Shown: piece after piece, positions 23,649 to 35,400 of the stretch
Layout: the number at the start of each line of letters is the position of its first letter
Position numbering within the stretch: position 1 is the stretch's first letter
Assembly: GCF_963855985.1 (NCBI RefSeq)
Contig: NC_087110.1
Coordinates: 11,151,001 to 11,215,000 of the forward strand
From: Ostrinia nubilalis
Taxonomy: Eukaryota; Arthropoda; Insecta; Lepidoptera; Crambidae
Direction of reading: 5' to 3'
Length of the DNA: 64,000 nucleotides
Translations under genes and position numbers: made by a program
The notes under the pieces: generated by a model
Database searches by the model: none
Told to the model about the DNA's origin: nothing
What the model saw: the letters and a program-made list of their open reading frames with translations, nothing else

Positions 23649-23818
23649 TCACTCGCGCAGGGCGGGCAGGCGCTCCCCGGGCGGCGTGCGCCACACGGCC
23701 GAGGACGTCCGCTTCAGCCGCGCGCGCTCGATGTCCGGGAACAGGTGCCGCAGGTCCGGGCTGTGCACCCGGACGCCGGACAGCCGGGCCACGTGCGCCC
23801 GGACACTTGGCGCTGGAC
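23649..23818 (-). pseudogene. INCENP terminal-exon copy 6 (most distal)
   Basis: On the - strand it encodes HSPDLRHLFPDIERARLKRT, SSAVWRTPPGERLPALRE, stop, colinear with the intact exon at 29236-29427. The 5' part is replaced by a 5'-truncated RTE LINE (23819-23996, + strand), and a 1-bp deletion shifts the frame upstream. The stop is followed by GAC|GTGAGT. Confidence 0.85.
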
Positions 23819-24000
23819 AGGGCCGGGAGCAGAACACGGCTGGGGCAGGAAGGTTCTGGAGTGGAGGCACTTACCAGGAAAGCGCAGCGGAAGACGTCCA
23901 CCCACAAGATGGACAGATGACCTTATGAAGGCGCTGGATACCAGGCTGCTATCAACCAGCTAATCTGTCTTGAGAGGCCTATGTTCCGCAGAGGACATAC

Positions 24001-25105
24001 TGGTGTGGGGAGTTGCTAGCGTGACGATGACAAGATACTAGTGTGGGGAGTTGCTAGCGTGACGATGACACTAAAGATACTAGTGTGGGGAGTTGCTAGC
24101 GTGACGATGGCACTAAAGATACTAGTGTGGGGAGTTGCTAGCGTGACGATGGCACTAAAGATACTAGTGTGGGGAGTTGCTAGCGTGACGATGGCACTAA
24201 AGATACTAGTGTGGGGAGTTGCTAGCGTGACGATGACACTAAAGATACTGGTGTGGGGAGTTGCTAGCAAGATACTAGTGTGGGGAGTTGCTAGCAAGAT
24301 ACTAGTGTGGGGAGTTGCTAGCAAGATACTAGTGTGGGGAGTTGCTAGCAAGATACTAGTGTGGGGAGTTGCTAGCAAGATACTAGTGTGGGGAGTTGCT
24401 AGCAAGATACTAGTGTGGGGAGTTGCTAGCAAGATACTAGTGTGGGGAGTTGCTAGCAAGATACTAGTGTGGGGAGTTGCTAGCAAGGTACTAGTGTGGG
24501 GAGTTGCTAGCGTGACGATGGCACTAAAGATACTGGTGTGGGGAGTTGCTAGCAAGATACTAGTGTGGGGAGTTGCTAGCAAGATACTAGTGTGGGGAGT
24601 TGCTAGCGTGACGATGACACTAAAGATACTGGTGTGGGGAGTTGCTAGCGTGACAATGACACTAAAGATACTAGTGTGGGGAGTTGCTAGCGTGACGATG
24701 ACACTAAAGATACTAGTGTGGGGAGTAGCTAGCGTGACGATGACACTAAAGATACTAGTGTGGGGAGTTGCTAGCAAGATACTAGTGTGGGGAGTTGCTA
24801 GCGTGACGATGACACTAAAGATACTAGTGTGGGGAGTTGCTAGCAAGATACTAGTGTGGGGAGTTGCTAGCGTGAAGATGGCACTAAAGATACTAGTGTG
24901 GGGAGTTGCTAGCAAGATACTAGTGTGGGGAGTTGCTAGCAAGATACTAGTGTGGGGAGTTGCTAGCAAGATACTAGTGTGGGGAGTTGCTAGCAAGATA
25001 CTAGTGTGGGGAGTTGCTAGCAAGATACTAGTGTGGGGAGTTGCTAGCAAGATACTAGTGTGGGGAGTTGCTAGCGTGACGATGGCACTAAAGATACTGG
25101 TATAG
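24001..25105. repeat. 27/42-bp minisatellite, array 1
   Basis: Basic unit AAGATACTAGTGTGGGGAGT + TGCTAGC (27 bp), often preceded by the 15-bp extension GTGACGATGACACTA (42 bp in all). Both lengths are multiples of three and lack stops in two opposite frames, which explains the long spurious ORFs on both strands. Confidence 0.95.
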
Positions 25106-25153
25106 GGAGTTCCTTATATCCCAAGTACCCAATAAAGTCCCAAGCGACTCACG

Positions 25154-25323
25154 TCACTCTTGCAGGGCGGGCAGGCGCTCCCCGGGCGGCGTGCGCCACA
25201 CGGCCGAGGACGTCCGCTTCAGCCGCGCGCGCTCGATGTCCGGGAACAGGTGCCGCAGGTCCGGGCTGTGCACCCGGACGCCGGACAGCCGGGCCACGTG
25301 CGCCCGGACACTTGGCGCTGGAC
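25154..25323 (-). pseudogene. INCENP terminal-exon copy 5
   Basis: Same structure as copy 6, 1505 bp away: intact KRTSSAVW block, ending GERLPALQE, fused to the RTE fragment. CTCTTGCAG on the + strand replaces CTCGCGCAG. Confidence 0.85.
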
Positions 25324-25505
25324 AGGGCCGGGAGCAGAACACGGCTGGGGCAGGAAGGTTCTGGAGTGGAGGCACTTACCAGGAAAGCGCAGCGGAAGAC
25401 GTCCACCCACAAGATGGACAGATGACCTTATGAAGGCGCTGGATACCAGGCTGCTATCAACCAGCTAATCTGTCTTGAGAGGCCTATGTTCCGCAGAGGA
25501 CATAC

Positions 25506-26610
25506 TGGTGTGGGGAGTTGCTAGCGTGACGATGACAAGATACTAGTGTGGGGAGTTGCTAGCGTGACGATGACACTAAAGATACTAGTGTGGGGAGTTG
25601 CTAGCGTGACGATGGCACTAAAGATACTAGTGTGGGGAGTTGCTAGCGTGACGATGGCACTAAAGATACTAGTGTGGGGAGTTGCTAGCGTGACGATGGC
25701 ACTAAAGATACTAGTGTGGGGAGTTGCTAGCGTGACGATGACACTAAAGATACTGGTGTGGGGAGTTGCTAGCAAGATACTAGTGTGGGGAGTTGCTAGC
25801 AAGATACTAGTGTGGGGAGTTGCTAGCAAGATACTAGTGTGGGGAGTTGCTAGCAAGATACTAGTGTGGGGAGTTGCTAGCAAGATACTAGTGTGGGGAG
25901 TTGCTAGCAAGATACTAGTGTGGGGAGTTGCTAGCAAGATACTAGTGTGGGGAGTTGCTAGCAAGATACTAGTGTGGGGAGTTGCTAGCAAGGTACTAGT
26001 GTGGGGAGTTGCTAGCGTGACGATGGCACTAAAGATACTGGTGTGGGGAGTTGCTAGCAAGATACTAGTGTGGGGAGTTGCTAGCAAGATACTAGTGTGG
26101 GGAGTTGCTAGCGTGACGATGACACTAAAGATACTGGTGTGGGGAGTTGCTAGCGTGACAATGACACTAAAGATACTAGTGTGGGGAGTTGCTAGCGTGA
26201 CGATGACACTAAAGATACTAGTGTGGGGAGTAGCTAGCGTGACGATGACACTAAAGATACTAGTGTGGGGAGTTGCTAGCAAGATACTAGTGTGGGGAGT
26301 TGCTAGCGTGACGATGACACTAAAGATACTAGTGTGGGGAGTTGCTAGCAAGATACTAGTGTGGGGAGTTGCTAGCGTGAAGATGGCACTAAAGATACTA
26401 GTGTGGGGAGTTGCTAGCAAGATACTAGTGTGGGGAGTTGCTAGCAAGATACTAGTGTGGGGAGTTGCTAGCAAGATACTAGTGTGGGGAGTTGCTAGCA
26501 AGATACTAGTGTGGGGAGTTGCTAGCAAGATACTAGTGTGGGGAGTTGCTAGCAAGATACTAGTGTGGGGAGTTGCTAGCGTGACGATGGCACTAAAGAT
26601 ACTGGTATAG
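25506..26610. repeat. 27/42-bp minisatellite, array 2
   Basis: Appears identical, unit by unit, to 24001-25105 at a distance of 1505 bp, including rare variants (GGGGAGTAGCTAGC; AAGGTACTAG; GTGAAGATGGC). Confidence 0.95.
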
Positions 26611-26658
26611 GGAGTTCCTTATATCCCAAGTACCCAATAAAGTCCCAAGCGACTCACG

Positions 26659-26828
26659 TCACTCTTGCAGGGCGGGCAGGCGCTCCCCGGGCGGCGTGCG
26701 CCACACGGCCGAGGACGTCCGCTTCAGCCGCGCGCGCTCGATGTCCGGGAACAGGTGCCGCAGGTCCGGGCTGTGCACCCGGACGCCGGACAGCCGGGCC
26801 ACGTGCGCCCGGACACTTGGCGCTGGAC
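26659..26828 (-). pseudogene. INCENP terminal-exon copy 4
   Basis: As the other copies; here the neighbouring RTE tail has the variant GAGATGTTCGTCCATATGG shared with the 737-bp units. Confidence 0.85.
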
Positions 26829-27395
26829 AGGGCCGGGAGCAGAACACGGCTGGGGCAGGAAGGTTCTGGAGTGGAGGCACTTACCAGGAAAGCGCAGCGT
26901 GAGATGTTCGTCCATATGGTGGACAGATGACCTTATGAAGGCGCTGGATACCAGGTTGCTATCAACCAGCTAATCTGTCTTGAGAGGCCTATGTTCAGCA
27001 GAGGACGTCCTGTGGCTGTAATGGTGACTTACACCACTAAGGCATGACCAGTGGCGCCGCTATAGTATCATAATGGATAGGGTTCTTGCAATTCGACCAA
27101 GTTACTTATATCACACGAGGATCGAGGAGGAACGACGTAGCTTACGTAGTCGCATAGGACACACATCGCGTGAATATTAGTCGCATTACGTCGCATCCTG
27201 TCATTTATCTAGGAAAATGGGTAATGGAAGACGCTAGATGTGGCTGAAATGATGACGAATATGTATTGCGGATAGGCGATAGTTAGGCGTCTCAATGTCG
27301 CAGGGAAGATGTGCCGGAACTAAAGACTCGACTCTTGGGTGTCGAGTACAATGAAGAGGTTATCTATCTAATTATAGTTCGTCTATCTACTCACG

Positions 27396-27565
27396 TCACT
27401 CGTGCAGGGCGGGCAGGCGCTGTCCGGGCGGCGTGCGCCACACGGCCGAGGACGTCCGCTTCAGCCGCGCGCGCTCGATGTCCGGGAACAGGTGCCGCAG
27501 GTCCGGGCTGTGCACCCGGACGCCGGACAGCCGGGCCACGTGCGCCCGGACACTTGGCGCTGGAC
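27396..27565 (-). pseudogene. INCENP terminal-exon copy 3
   Basis: 737 bp from copy 4; the C-terminus GQRLPALHE equals that of the intact exon, whereas copies 4-6 have GERLPAL. Confidence 0.85.
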
Positions 27566-28132
27566 AGGGCCGGGAGCAGAACACGGCTGGGGCAGGAAGG
27601 TTCTGGAGTGGAGGCACTTACCAGGAAAGCGCAGCGTGAGATGTTCGTCCATATGGTGGACAGATGACCTTATGAAGGCGCTGGATACCAGGTTGCTATC
27701 AACCAGCTAATCTGTCTTGAGAGGCCTATGTTCAGCAGAGGACGTCCTGTGGCTGTAATGGTGACTTACACCACTAAGGCATGACCAGTGGCGCCGCTAT
27801 AGTATCATAATGGATAGGGTTCTTGCAATTCGACCAAGTTACTTATATCACACGAGGATCGAGGAGGAACGACGTAGCTTACGTAGTCGCATAGGACACA
27901 CATCGCGTGAATATTAGTCGCATTACGTCGCATCCTGTCATTTATCTAGGAAAATGGGTAATGGAAGACGCTAGATGTGGCTGAAATGATGACGAATATG
28001 TATTGCGGATAGGCGATAGTTAGGCGTCTCAATGTCGCAGGGAAGATGTGCCGGAACTAAAGACTCGACTCTTGGGTGTCGAGTACAATGAAGAGGTTAT
28101 CTATCTAATTATAGTTCGTCTATCTACTCACG

Positions 28133-28302
28133 TCACTCGTGCAGGGCGGGCAGGCGCTGTCCGGGCGGCGTGCGCCACACGGCCGAGGACGTCCGCTTCA
28201 GCCGCGCGCGCTCGATGTCCGGGAACAGGTGCCGCAGGTCCGGGCTGTGCACCCGGACGCCGGACAGCCGGGCCACGTGCGCCCGGACACTTGGCGCTGG
28301 AC
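28133..28302 (-). pseudogene. INCENP terminal-exon copy 2
   Basis: 737 bp from copy 3 and seemingly identical to it in the exon part (GQRLPALHE). Its RTE tail differs (GTCAGATGCTCAGCCATATGG) and continues to 28500. Confidence 0.85.
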
Positions 28303-28736
28303 AGGGCCGGGAGCAGAACACGGCTGGGGCAGGAAGGTTCTGGAGTGGAGGCACTTACCAGGAAAGCGCAGCGTCAGATGCTCAGCCATATGGTGGGCAG
28401 ATGATCTTATAAAGGCGCTGGATGCAGGCCGCTATGAACCAGCTAATCTGTCGTGAGAAAGGCCTACGTTTCGTAGTGAACGTCCTATGGCTAAAGTGAT
28501 GACTTACATTACTAAGGCGCGATTTGTGGCGTCGCTATGGTATCTTAAAGGATAGAGCCCTTACATTTCAATCAAAACACTCATTTTGTTACACTCATTG
28601 TGTACTATTTGTTACATAGCGTCGCTTAGCTTCATGCCCCGTCGCTCACCTAGCACAACGGGTATTGGAAGTGCCCTCTTAATTCCATAAAATCAACTTA
28701 CATCACGCGCTCACCAGTTGGCGCCACTGTAGAGGA

Positions 28737-28880
28737 CTAAAGTCCGGTCGCCGAGCAGATCGAATTTCGTCCAATGACCCCAAGCTACCCATCCTTATCG
28801 CTCGCGTGTAATTATATCGCTGTCGCGACTGTGCGACGGGCGGCCGCAGTGAGTGTGCGAACGCGACCGAGAGCAGAACT
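28737..28880. repeat. Palindromic MITE family, copy B (CTAAAGTCCGGTCGCCGAGC subtype), half
   Basis: Left arm with the TCCAATGACCCCAAGCTACC core; the right arm is missing. Confidence 0.65.
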
Positions 28881-28968
28881 TTATCACATTTGGACTCTCC
28901 AGGATGGGCCACTGTATAGTCAGGTCTTGTGACTCGCCAGTGGTGTTAGCTGTTAAGTATAGAAATAA

Positions 28969-29149
28969 CTAGCTTTCCGCCCGCGGCTTCGCCCGCGTGG
29001 AATTTTGTCTGTCACAGAAAAACTTTATCGCGCGCGTCCCTGTTTCAAAAACCGGGATAAAAACTATCCTATGTTCTTTCCCGGGACTCAAACTATCTCT
29101 ATGCCAAATTTCATCAAAATCGGTTGCGAGGTTTAAGCGGGAAAGCGTA

Positions 29150-29190
<41 letters not shown>

Positions 29191-29221
29191 GTTACTTTCG
29201 CATTTATAATATTAGTTGGGA
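28969..29221 (-). mobile_element. Non-autonomous Helitron, complete
   Basis: On the - strand it starts TCCCAACTAATATTATAAAT and ends with a GC-rich hairpin (CGCGGGCGAAGCCGCGGGCG-like) and CTAG, inserted between A and T as Helitrons do. It contains a (CAGA)n microsatellite at 29150-29190. It lies 14 bp after the INCENP stop codon. Confidence 0.85.
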
Positions 29222-29235
29222 TAGTAATTCTTACG

Positions 29236-29427
29236 TCACTCGTGCAGGGCGGGCAGGCGCTGTCCGGGCGGCGTGCGCCACACGGCCGAAGACGTCCGCT
29301 TCAGCCGCGCGCGCTCGATGTCCGGAAAGATGTGCCGCAGGTCCGGACTGTGCACCCGGACGCTGAACAAACGGTCCACGTGCGCTTGGGACACTTGGCA
29401 CTGGATCATTAGGGCTTGCTTGCGGGC
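29236..29427 (-). CDS. Incenp: INCENP terminal coding exon (intact copy)
   Basis: 63 codons and TGA; acceptor CTCCCCAG. Encodes ARKQALMIQCQVSQAHVDRL, then HSPDLRHIFPDIERA and LKRTSSAVWRTPPG. KRTSSAVW is the INCENP signature whose two serines Aurora B phosphorylates (family knowledge). It is the only one of six copies with a phase-0 acceptor matching the IN-box exon. TGA is followed directly by C|GTAAGA, a possible 3' UTR donor. Confidence 0.93.
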   Translation of the reverse strand, partial: ARKQALMIQCQVSQAHVDRLFSVRVHSPDLRHIFPDIERARLKRTSSAVWRTPPGQRLPALHE

Positions 29428-32400
29428 CTGGGGAGAAAATATTAAATTAATAAAACAGAAACGTGATGAATTGGGGAAGAAAGTTCTCGAATGACAACCA
29501 TAAGTTGGAAAACGTAGTGTAGGTAGGTAGCTCGGTGGACTGACGATCTGGTGAAGGTCGCGGCAAGAAACTGGATGCAGGCAGCGCGGGACCGGTATTT
29601 GGAAATCTTATTTACATGCGTGTTTCATAAAAAAAGCCGCGGTAGTTGTGAATGCGAAGCTTCACCCAGCAATTCTGCAAAGAGTATTATTTTCTTCAAT
29701 AATAGTGTCAACCTTTAAAAGTCCGTTGTTGCATATAACCCGGGCACGGGTCGCTCGAGCTGTTCAGAGTTTGAGGTACTGGAAGCCGTCCGCCATTTAA
29801 ATCGTGGCGCGTATCCTAGCTACATACAGGTAACGGTTCTATCGGGCGATGATAAATCTTCTTAGTCGGCACTATTGTCAGAGTGGTCGTGGTTGCGCTG
29901 ACGAGGCACACGGTGGGGTGTTCGATGTCATCTCCTGGCGATGTGTGTCTATTTCTGACGGTTATAGAGTTCGCTGAAGTGGCAATGGGCAGGGCACATA
30001 GTACGCAGAACTGACGGCCGGAGGGGCAGCAAGGTTCTAGAATGGAGGCCGCGTACCGGAAAACGCAGCGTGGTACAAGCTTCCACCTACAAGGCGGACA
30101 GTCTCATAAAGGTAGCAGGAAGGCGCTGGATGCAGGCCGCCACCAGCCATTGTGGAAATCATTAGGGGAGGCCTATGTTCAGCAGTGGACGTCCTGTGGC
30201 TGAAATGATGATAATTTCTGACCTTAGAAGTGCTCCTTTTTTGGCGATCGGCGTGATCTCTTGCCTTCCACCTGGCCCTGAACTATGATGAATATCCTGC
30301 GATAAAACCTTCAAAACAATTGTATTCTGACCTTAGAAGTGCTCCAGGCGGGCACGGGTCGCTCGGGCGGCTCCGAGTCGGAATCAGAATTGAGATACTG
30401 GAAGCCGTCCGCCATTTAAATCCACATACTAGCTACTTATACAGGTTCCAGTTCTATCAGTCGGTGACAATAAAGCTCTTAGCAGACTTATCAACTCGGA
30501 AAGGGATCAACACCGTATCGCCTCTCGCGCGCTCTCAAACGCGAGACAAAGCGTTTACGTTACCGTGCGGATAAGTGTGGGTTGCAGTATGGAGTTTCAT
30601 ACAAATAATACTGACCGCCTCGAGTTGATACGGTTACGATCCCTGCTACGTCTATAATCCTGAAAGAAAACCTTCAAAACAACTCCTATTCCGACCTTGG
30701 AAGTGCTCCAGGCAGGCACGGGTCGCTCGGGCTGCTCCGAGTCTGAATCCGAGTTAAGATACTGGAAGCAGTCCGCCATGATATACGTGGCGCGTATCCT
30801 AGCTACATACAGGTAACGATTCTATCGTGGATGATGAATCTTCTTAGTCGGGCACTCTTGTGATGGGAGCTGTTTTGCAATCGGAGTGTGTAACCTGATG
30901 TGCTATCGACTGTACCTACCTAGTCTTTGTTCATTAAGTAACAGTGTTGTATTCTTCGCCTACCAGTAAGGAAATCGGTGTGTTTTTTTAGTGATAACTG
31001 TGTTACTTGTACCACAGAATAATAATAAGTACTACGTACAGAAGTTTTACTTCGCGAAGGTATTTAAAAAAATGTATGCTCAATGTCATTAACAATATGG
31101 TGTAATTTAGCTTGTCTCAAGAGTCAAGCAAGTTTGTCAGAAGTTTTGTTGACAAACGTCAGTGATCGGTACTGCGCCGAAGCTATAGGGCTGACTTCGG
31201 TAAAATGATGTGACGTGAGGTGCCAATTTGCAGAAAATGGCGGAGGAAATACATGATTTAGCATGAATTATCATGAATAATATTAACTACTTATTTACCT
31301 CTCAGTGTCTTCAGGCAACTTAAAAAAGTACATTCTGTGTTTTTATTATTATTTAGGCAGTTAAATACTGCACAGTATTTAGTACACCATTTTCTTTATT
31401 TTTTTCCATCATACACAAGAATACGCGTGCGTGAGTCAATGTTCGCTCGTATGTGAGGCCTTGTCGAATAGTACTCTTGTAGGGGGCAATCGTGCGTGTT
31501 TTGTTTTCGATGTAAACTCGCGGAGATGAACAGGCCTACTTGTACTGCAACCGGAGTAGTATTGCTGTGTTATAGCAGTGCCTCTTGCCCTCCGAGTATC
31601 CACGGAAGACCAGCGTCGTGGTGTCCCTTACGACACCTCGACATGATGCTGAGTGGATACCGTTTCGGTGACACGCACATTACCTACTCTCTTTACTTTT
31701 GTTAAATATTTTTGATTTGTGTCGCTGAATAAAATATTTCATTTTCATTTATCTTGCCAGTGGTCGTGGTTGCGCTGACGAGGTACATGGTGGGGTGATG
31801 TCATCTCCGATGGTAGCTCTCCTGGCGATGTGCTTCCATTTCTGACGGTTAGAGGCGTCGCGAGTATACTAGACCAGGGTTTCCCAATTTTTTTTTGCCA
31901 AGGAACCCTAATTGATTATACTTTTCCTAGCGGAACCCCCGTACTACTCCGCCCCGCAGGGCGTGCCCCTGCCCCTCCCTTGTGCGTAAACAAGTCGGTG
32001 CGCGTGAACAACGTCGGTCACGAAATGTGGGATAATATTTTTTACGGAACCCTTGCGGCCTTTCCACGGAACCCCAGGGTTCCGCGGACCACCTTTCGGG
32101 AACCGCTGCACTAGACCATGGACTCAGTAGCCTTTGTGATGTCGTCTATCGAGCGGTTAGCGATCGACCGCGTGCTCTCTTGACTTCCACCTGGCTCTAA
32201 CTATCCTGCGATAAAACCTTCAAAACAAATCAGATTCTGACCTTGGAAGTACTCCAGGCTGCTCGGAGTCGGAGTCAGAGTTAAGGTACTGGAAGCCGTC
32301 CGCCATGTATACCGGCTCCGTGTGCGCAGAATGGCCGGGCGTGCCCACTTTAAGCGGGGTGTTTGATTGACCGCAATCGCGCCTGGTGTTAAGTGGGATG

Positions 32401-35400
32401 CAGTCTAGGATGGTACATATCTGCCCTGTAAGTGCCTATTCACTCTCGCCTTGAAAAGGCCCGGATAACCCGGCGCAGACGGGTAAATAACATTTATTCT
32501 GACCTTAGAAGTGCTCCAGGTGGCGGAGTCGAAATCAGAGTTGAGATACTGGAAATCATCGGCCATTTTAAATCGTGGCGCACATCTTAGCTATACAGGT
32601 TATGGTTCTATCGGTCGATGATAACAATCTATCTATTTAAAACGAAAAGTCATTGACTGACTCATTCATCACGAAATCTCAGAAACTACAAGTGCTAGGG
32701 GTCTCAAATTTTGCATGGGGGTTCCTTTTAGACGTTCCTTTTCTCACTAAGACGGGATTTTACGAAACTCCACCCCTAAATGAGTAAAAGGGGGTGGAGT
32801 CTCCACGCGTACGAAGTCTCGCGCACAGCTAGTCCTGCAATAAAACCTTCAAAACAACTGTATTCTGACCTTAGAAGTGCTCCAGGCGGGCACGGGTCGC
32901 TCGGGCGGCTCCGAGTCGGAATCCGAGTTAAGGTACTGGAAGCCGTCCGCCATGTATACCGGCTCCGTGTGCGCAGAATGCCCGGGCGTGCCCACTTTGA
33001 ACGGGGTGTTTGTTTGCCCGCAATCGCACCTAGTGTTAAGTGGGATGCAGTCTAGGATGGTACATATCTGCCCTGTAAGTGCCTTCACTCTCGCCTTGAA
33101 AAGGCCCGGATAACCCGGCGTAGACGGGTAAATAACATTTATTCCGTTAAAATAGTAAGACACGGGTCTTAGCGATGTTTATTACTGAGTTACATTATGT
33201 ACTCACGGCTTGACGTTTCGGCTGCGATGCTGCAGCCGTGGTCACAAGCAGACTGGCGGCTCGCGGCGTCGTCCGTTCGGGCGGGCTTGAAGATTTTCAA
33301 CTACCCTCATAAATCCAACATTTATTCTGACCTTGGAAGTGCTCCAGGCGGGCACGGGTCGCTCGGGCTGCTCAGAGTCGGAATCCGAGTTAAGGTACTG
33401 GAAGCCGTCCGCCATGTATACCGGCTCCGTGTGCGCAGAATGGCCGGGCGTGCCCATTTTAAGCGGGGTGTTCTCTGGAAATAAACAAGTTAATATTTAT
33501 CTATAATATTAAAATGAATCGCAAAATGTGCTGGTAAGCGCTTACTCAACAACGCCTGGACCAAATTACCAATTCTTTTTTTTTAATGTTCGTTGAAGTC
33601 CAAGGAAGGTTTTTACGGCGAGAAAATATTGAATAATTTCTGGACAATCCCTAAAAACAGCCCTTTTTTCACGCGGGCGAAGCCGCGGGTGGAAAGCTAG
33701 TTTATAATAAAATATCATCCGGTCATTGGTTATAACACACTAATCAACTCAGAAAAGGATCAACATCGTATCGCCTTTCACAAGCTGTTATCGCCTTTTA
33801 CGCGCTATCTAGAGGCTAAATTGATGAATTGGCCTACACTCAGTGGCATAGCATAGCCCACCTTATACGGGCCCTGTATCAAAACTTATTCGAGGGCCCC
33901 ATTAAAAACGTAATTAGATCAAGGAGCCCCGTAAGGAGGTCTGATGTAAGTATTTATTATCTTTAGTCCGTTTTGAGCCATCAATGGGATGAGCGAGGTT
34001 GGTTCTATTCTACTCTACTGGGACTAAAGCGCTAAATGGTACAACTACAATAAAACACGTAAGGCAAATAAATCACAAAAATTTGTCTATGCATGCATAG
34101 ATACTCACGTTTGTCTTCCAGCCGATGTTTTAACTTCTGCTTTTCAATGTATTCCTTTTGCCTCTTTTCTATTTCTTTGGCCATTATTGCAGCCTCCTTT
34201 TTCATTCTGAAAGAGAAAATCTTTAGATAAGTTTCCTGTCACGTCAATAAATAATGATAAAGATGACCTACACAGCCTACACTTGACCTGCCTGTGACAT
34301 TGACAGGGGGGCGCCACCATTGTTTAATTATATAGTTTCCAACGTGGCAAAAATCGGAACTAGCGATCCGGTATTGACAGTGGTGCCCTGTCAATATCAC
34401 GGGTGGGACAGTTCAGTTTATTGGGTCTATAATTCAAGGTCAATAACAATTACTATGCTAGTTCACCTAGCACATGCCTTCCTGTTTTCCATAACCACAA
34501 TATCAAAAGCATTTTCCCAGTAAAGAAGATTCGGAGTTAAGATAGAAAGCCAGTTTCTCTGTGATTGATGATAACGAGTGAAGCTCGCTTCCATCTTCGG
34601 CCGGATCATCAGGTATACAGGCCAAGAGTTGTGGTAACATAAACTTGAAATACCAGTATGTACTTAATCCTAGAGAAAGGTGGACAGATGAACTCATAAA
34701 GGTAGAAAGAAGGCGCTGGATGCAGGCCGCTACCAACTGGGCAATATGGAAATCATTGGGGGAGGCCTATGTTCAGCAGTGGACGTCCTGTGGCTGAAAT
34801 GATGATGATGATGATGATGACTTACGCCTCGGCTTCCTCGATCTGCTTGCGTCGTAACGCGTCGGCGCGTTTCTGTTCGTCAGCCAAACGTTGTTGTCTC
34901 GCTTGCTCTTCTGCTCGCCGCCGTTCTTCTGTCTCTGCCACCTTGCGGGCTAGCTCTTGCTTTTTCTGTAGACAAATAAATAAAATAAAACAAAATGAAG
35001 CTTATAAGTTACTATGGGCCTCATAAGAAGGCTCAAGGTCACTTCAAAGGGCGATGGAGCGGGATAAGCTCGGAGTTTCCCTGCGTGATCGAATCAGAAA
35101 TGGGGGACGGAAGATGAAGTGTGGGCAGGCCCCCACTAGGTGGACCAACGATCTGGTGAAGGTCGCAAAAAGAATCTGGATGCAGGCAGCATAGGACGGG
35201 TCGTTGTGGAAATCCTTGAGGGAAGCCTTTATCCAGCAGTGAATAGCACAAGGCTGAAACGAATTCCTTACCCTCTCAGTTTCTTTCAACCGTTCAAGCT
35301 TTCCTAGATTGACATGCGCTTGCTTCTCCATGAGTTCTCTTGCCGCGGCCTTCATGGCGGCGCGGTGCTCTTTCCACTGCCTCCTAGACTGCTAGGAAAT

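Larger units (their letters stand above)
26660..28396. repeat. 737-bp tandem duplication (exon copy + RTE tail + spacer)
   Basis: 26659-27395 and 27396-28132 repeat with a 737-bp period, including the spacer from GTGGCTGTAATGGTGACTTA to TCGTCTATCTACTCACGTCA. The larger 1505-bp period holds for 23.65, 25.15 and 26.66 kb. Confidence 0.9.

Noticed and set aside
24001..25105. Regular repeats resembling a CRISPR array
   Set aside because: There are no unique spacers; units are contiguous, and the host is an animal genome.
24016..26610. 344-354 aa open frames on both strands
   Set aside because: Products of the 27/42-bp minisatellite whose unit lengths are multiples of three; they repeat one short peptide word and mirror each other on both strands.
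23566..28456. GC-rich ORFs on the + strand and in other - frames around the exon copies
   Set aside because: They are antisense or off-frame shadows of the INCENP terminal exon; only the frame with KRTSSAVW matches a family.
33197..33484. + strand ORFs over the IN-box copies
   Set aside because: Antisense shadows of the INCENP IN-box exons, which alone show the family motif and splice sites.
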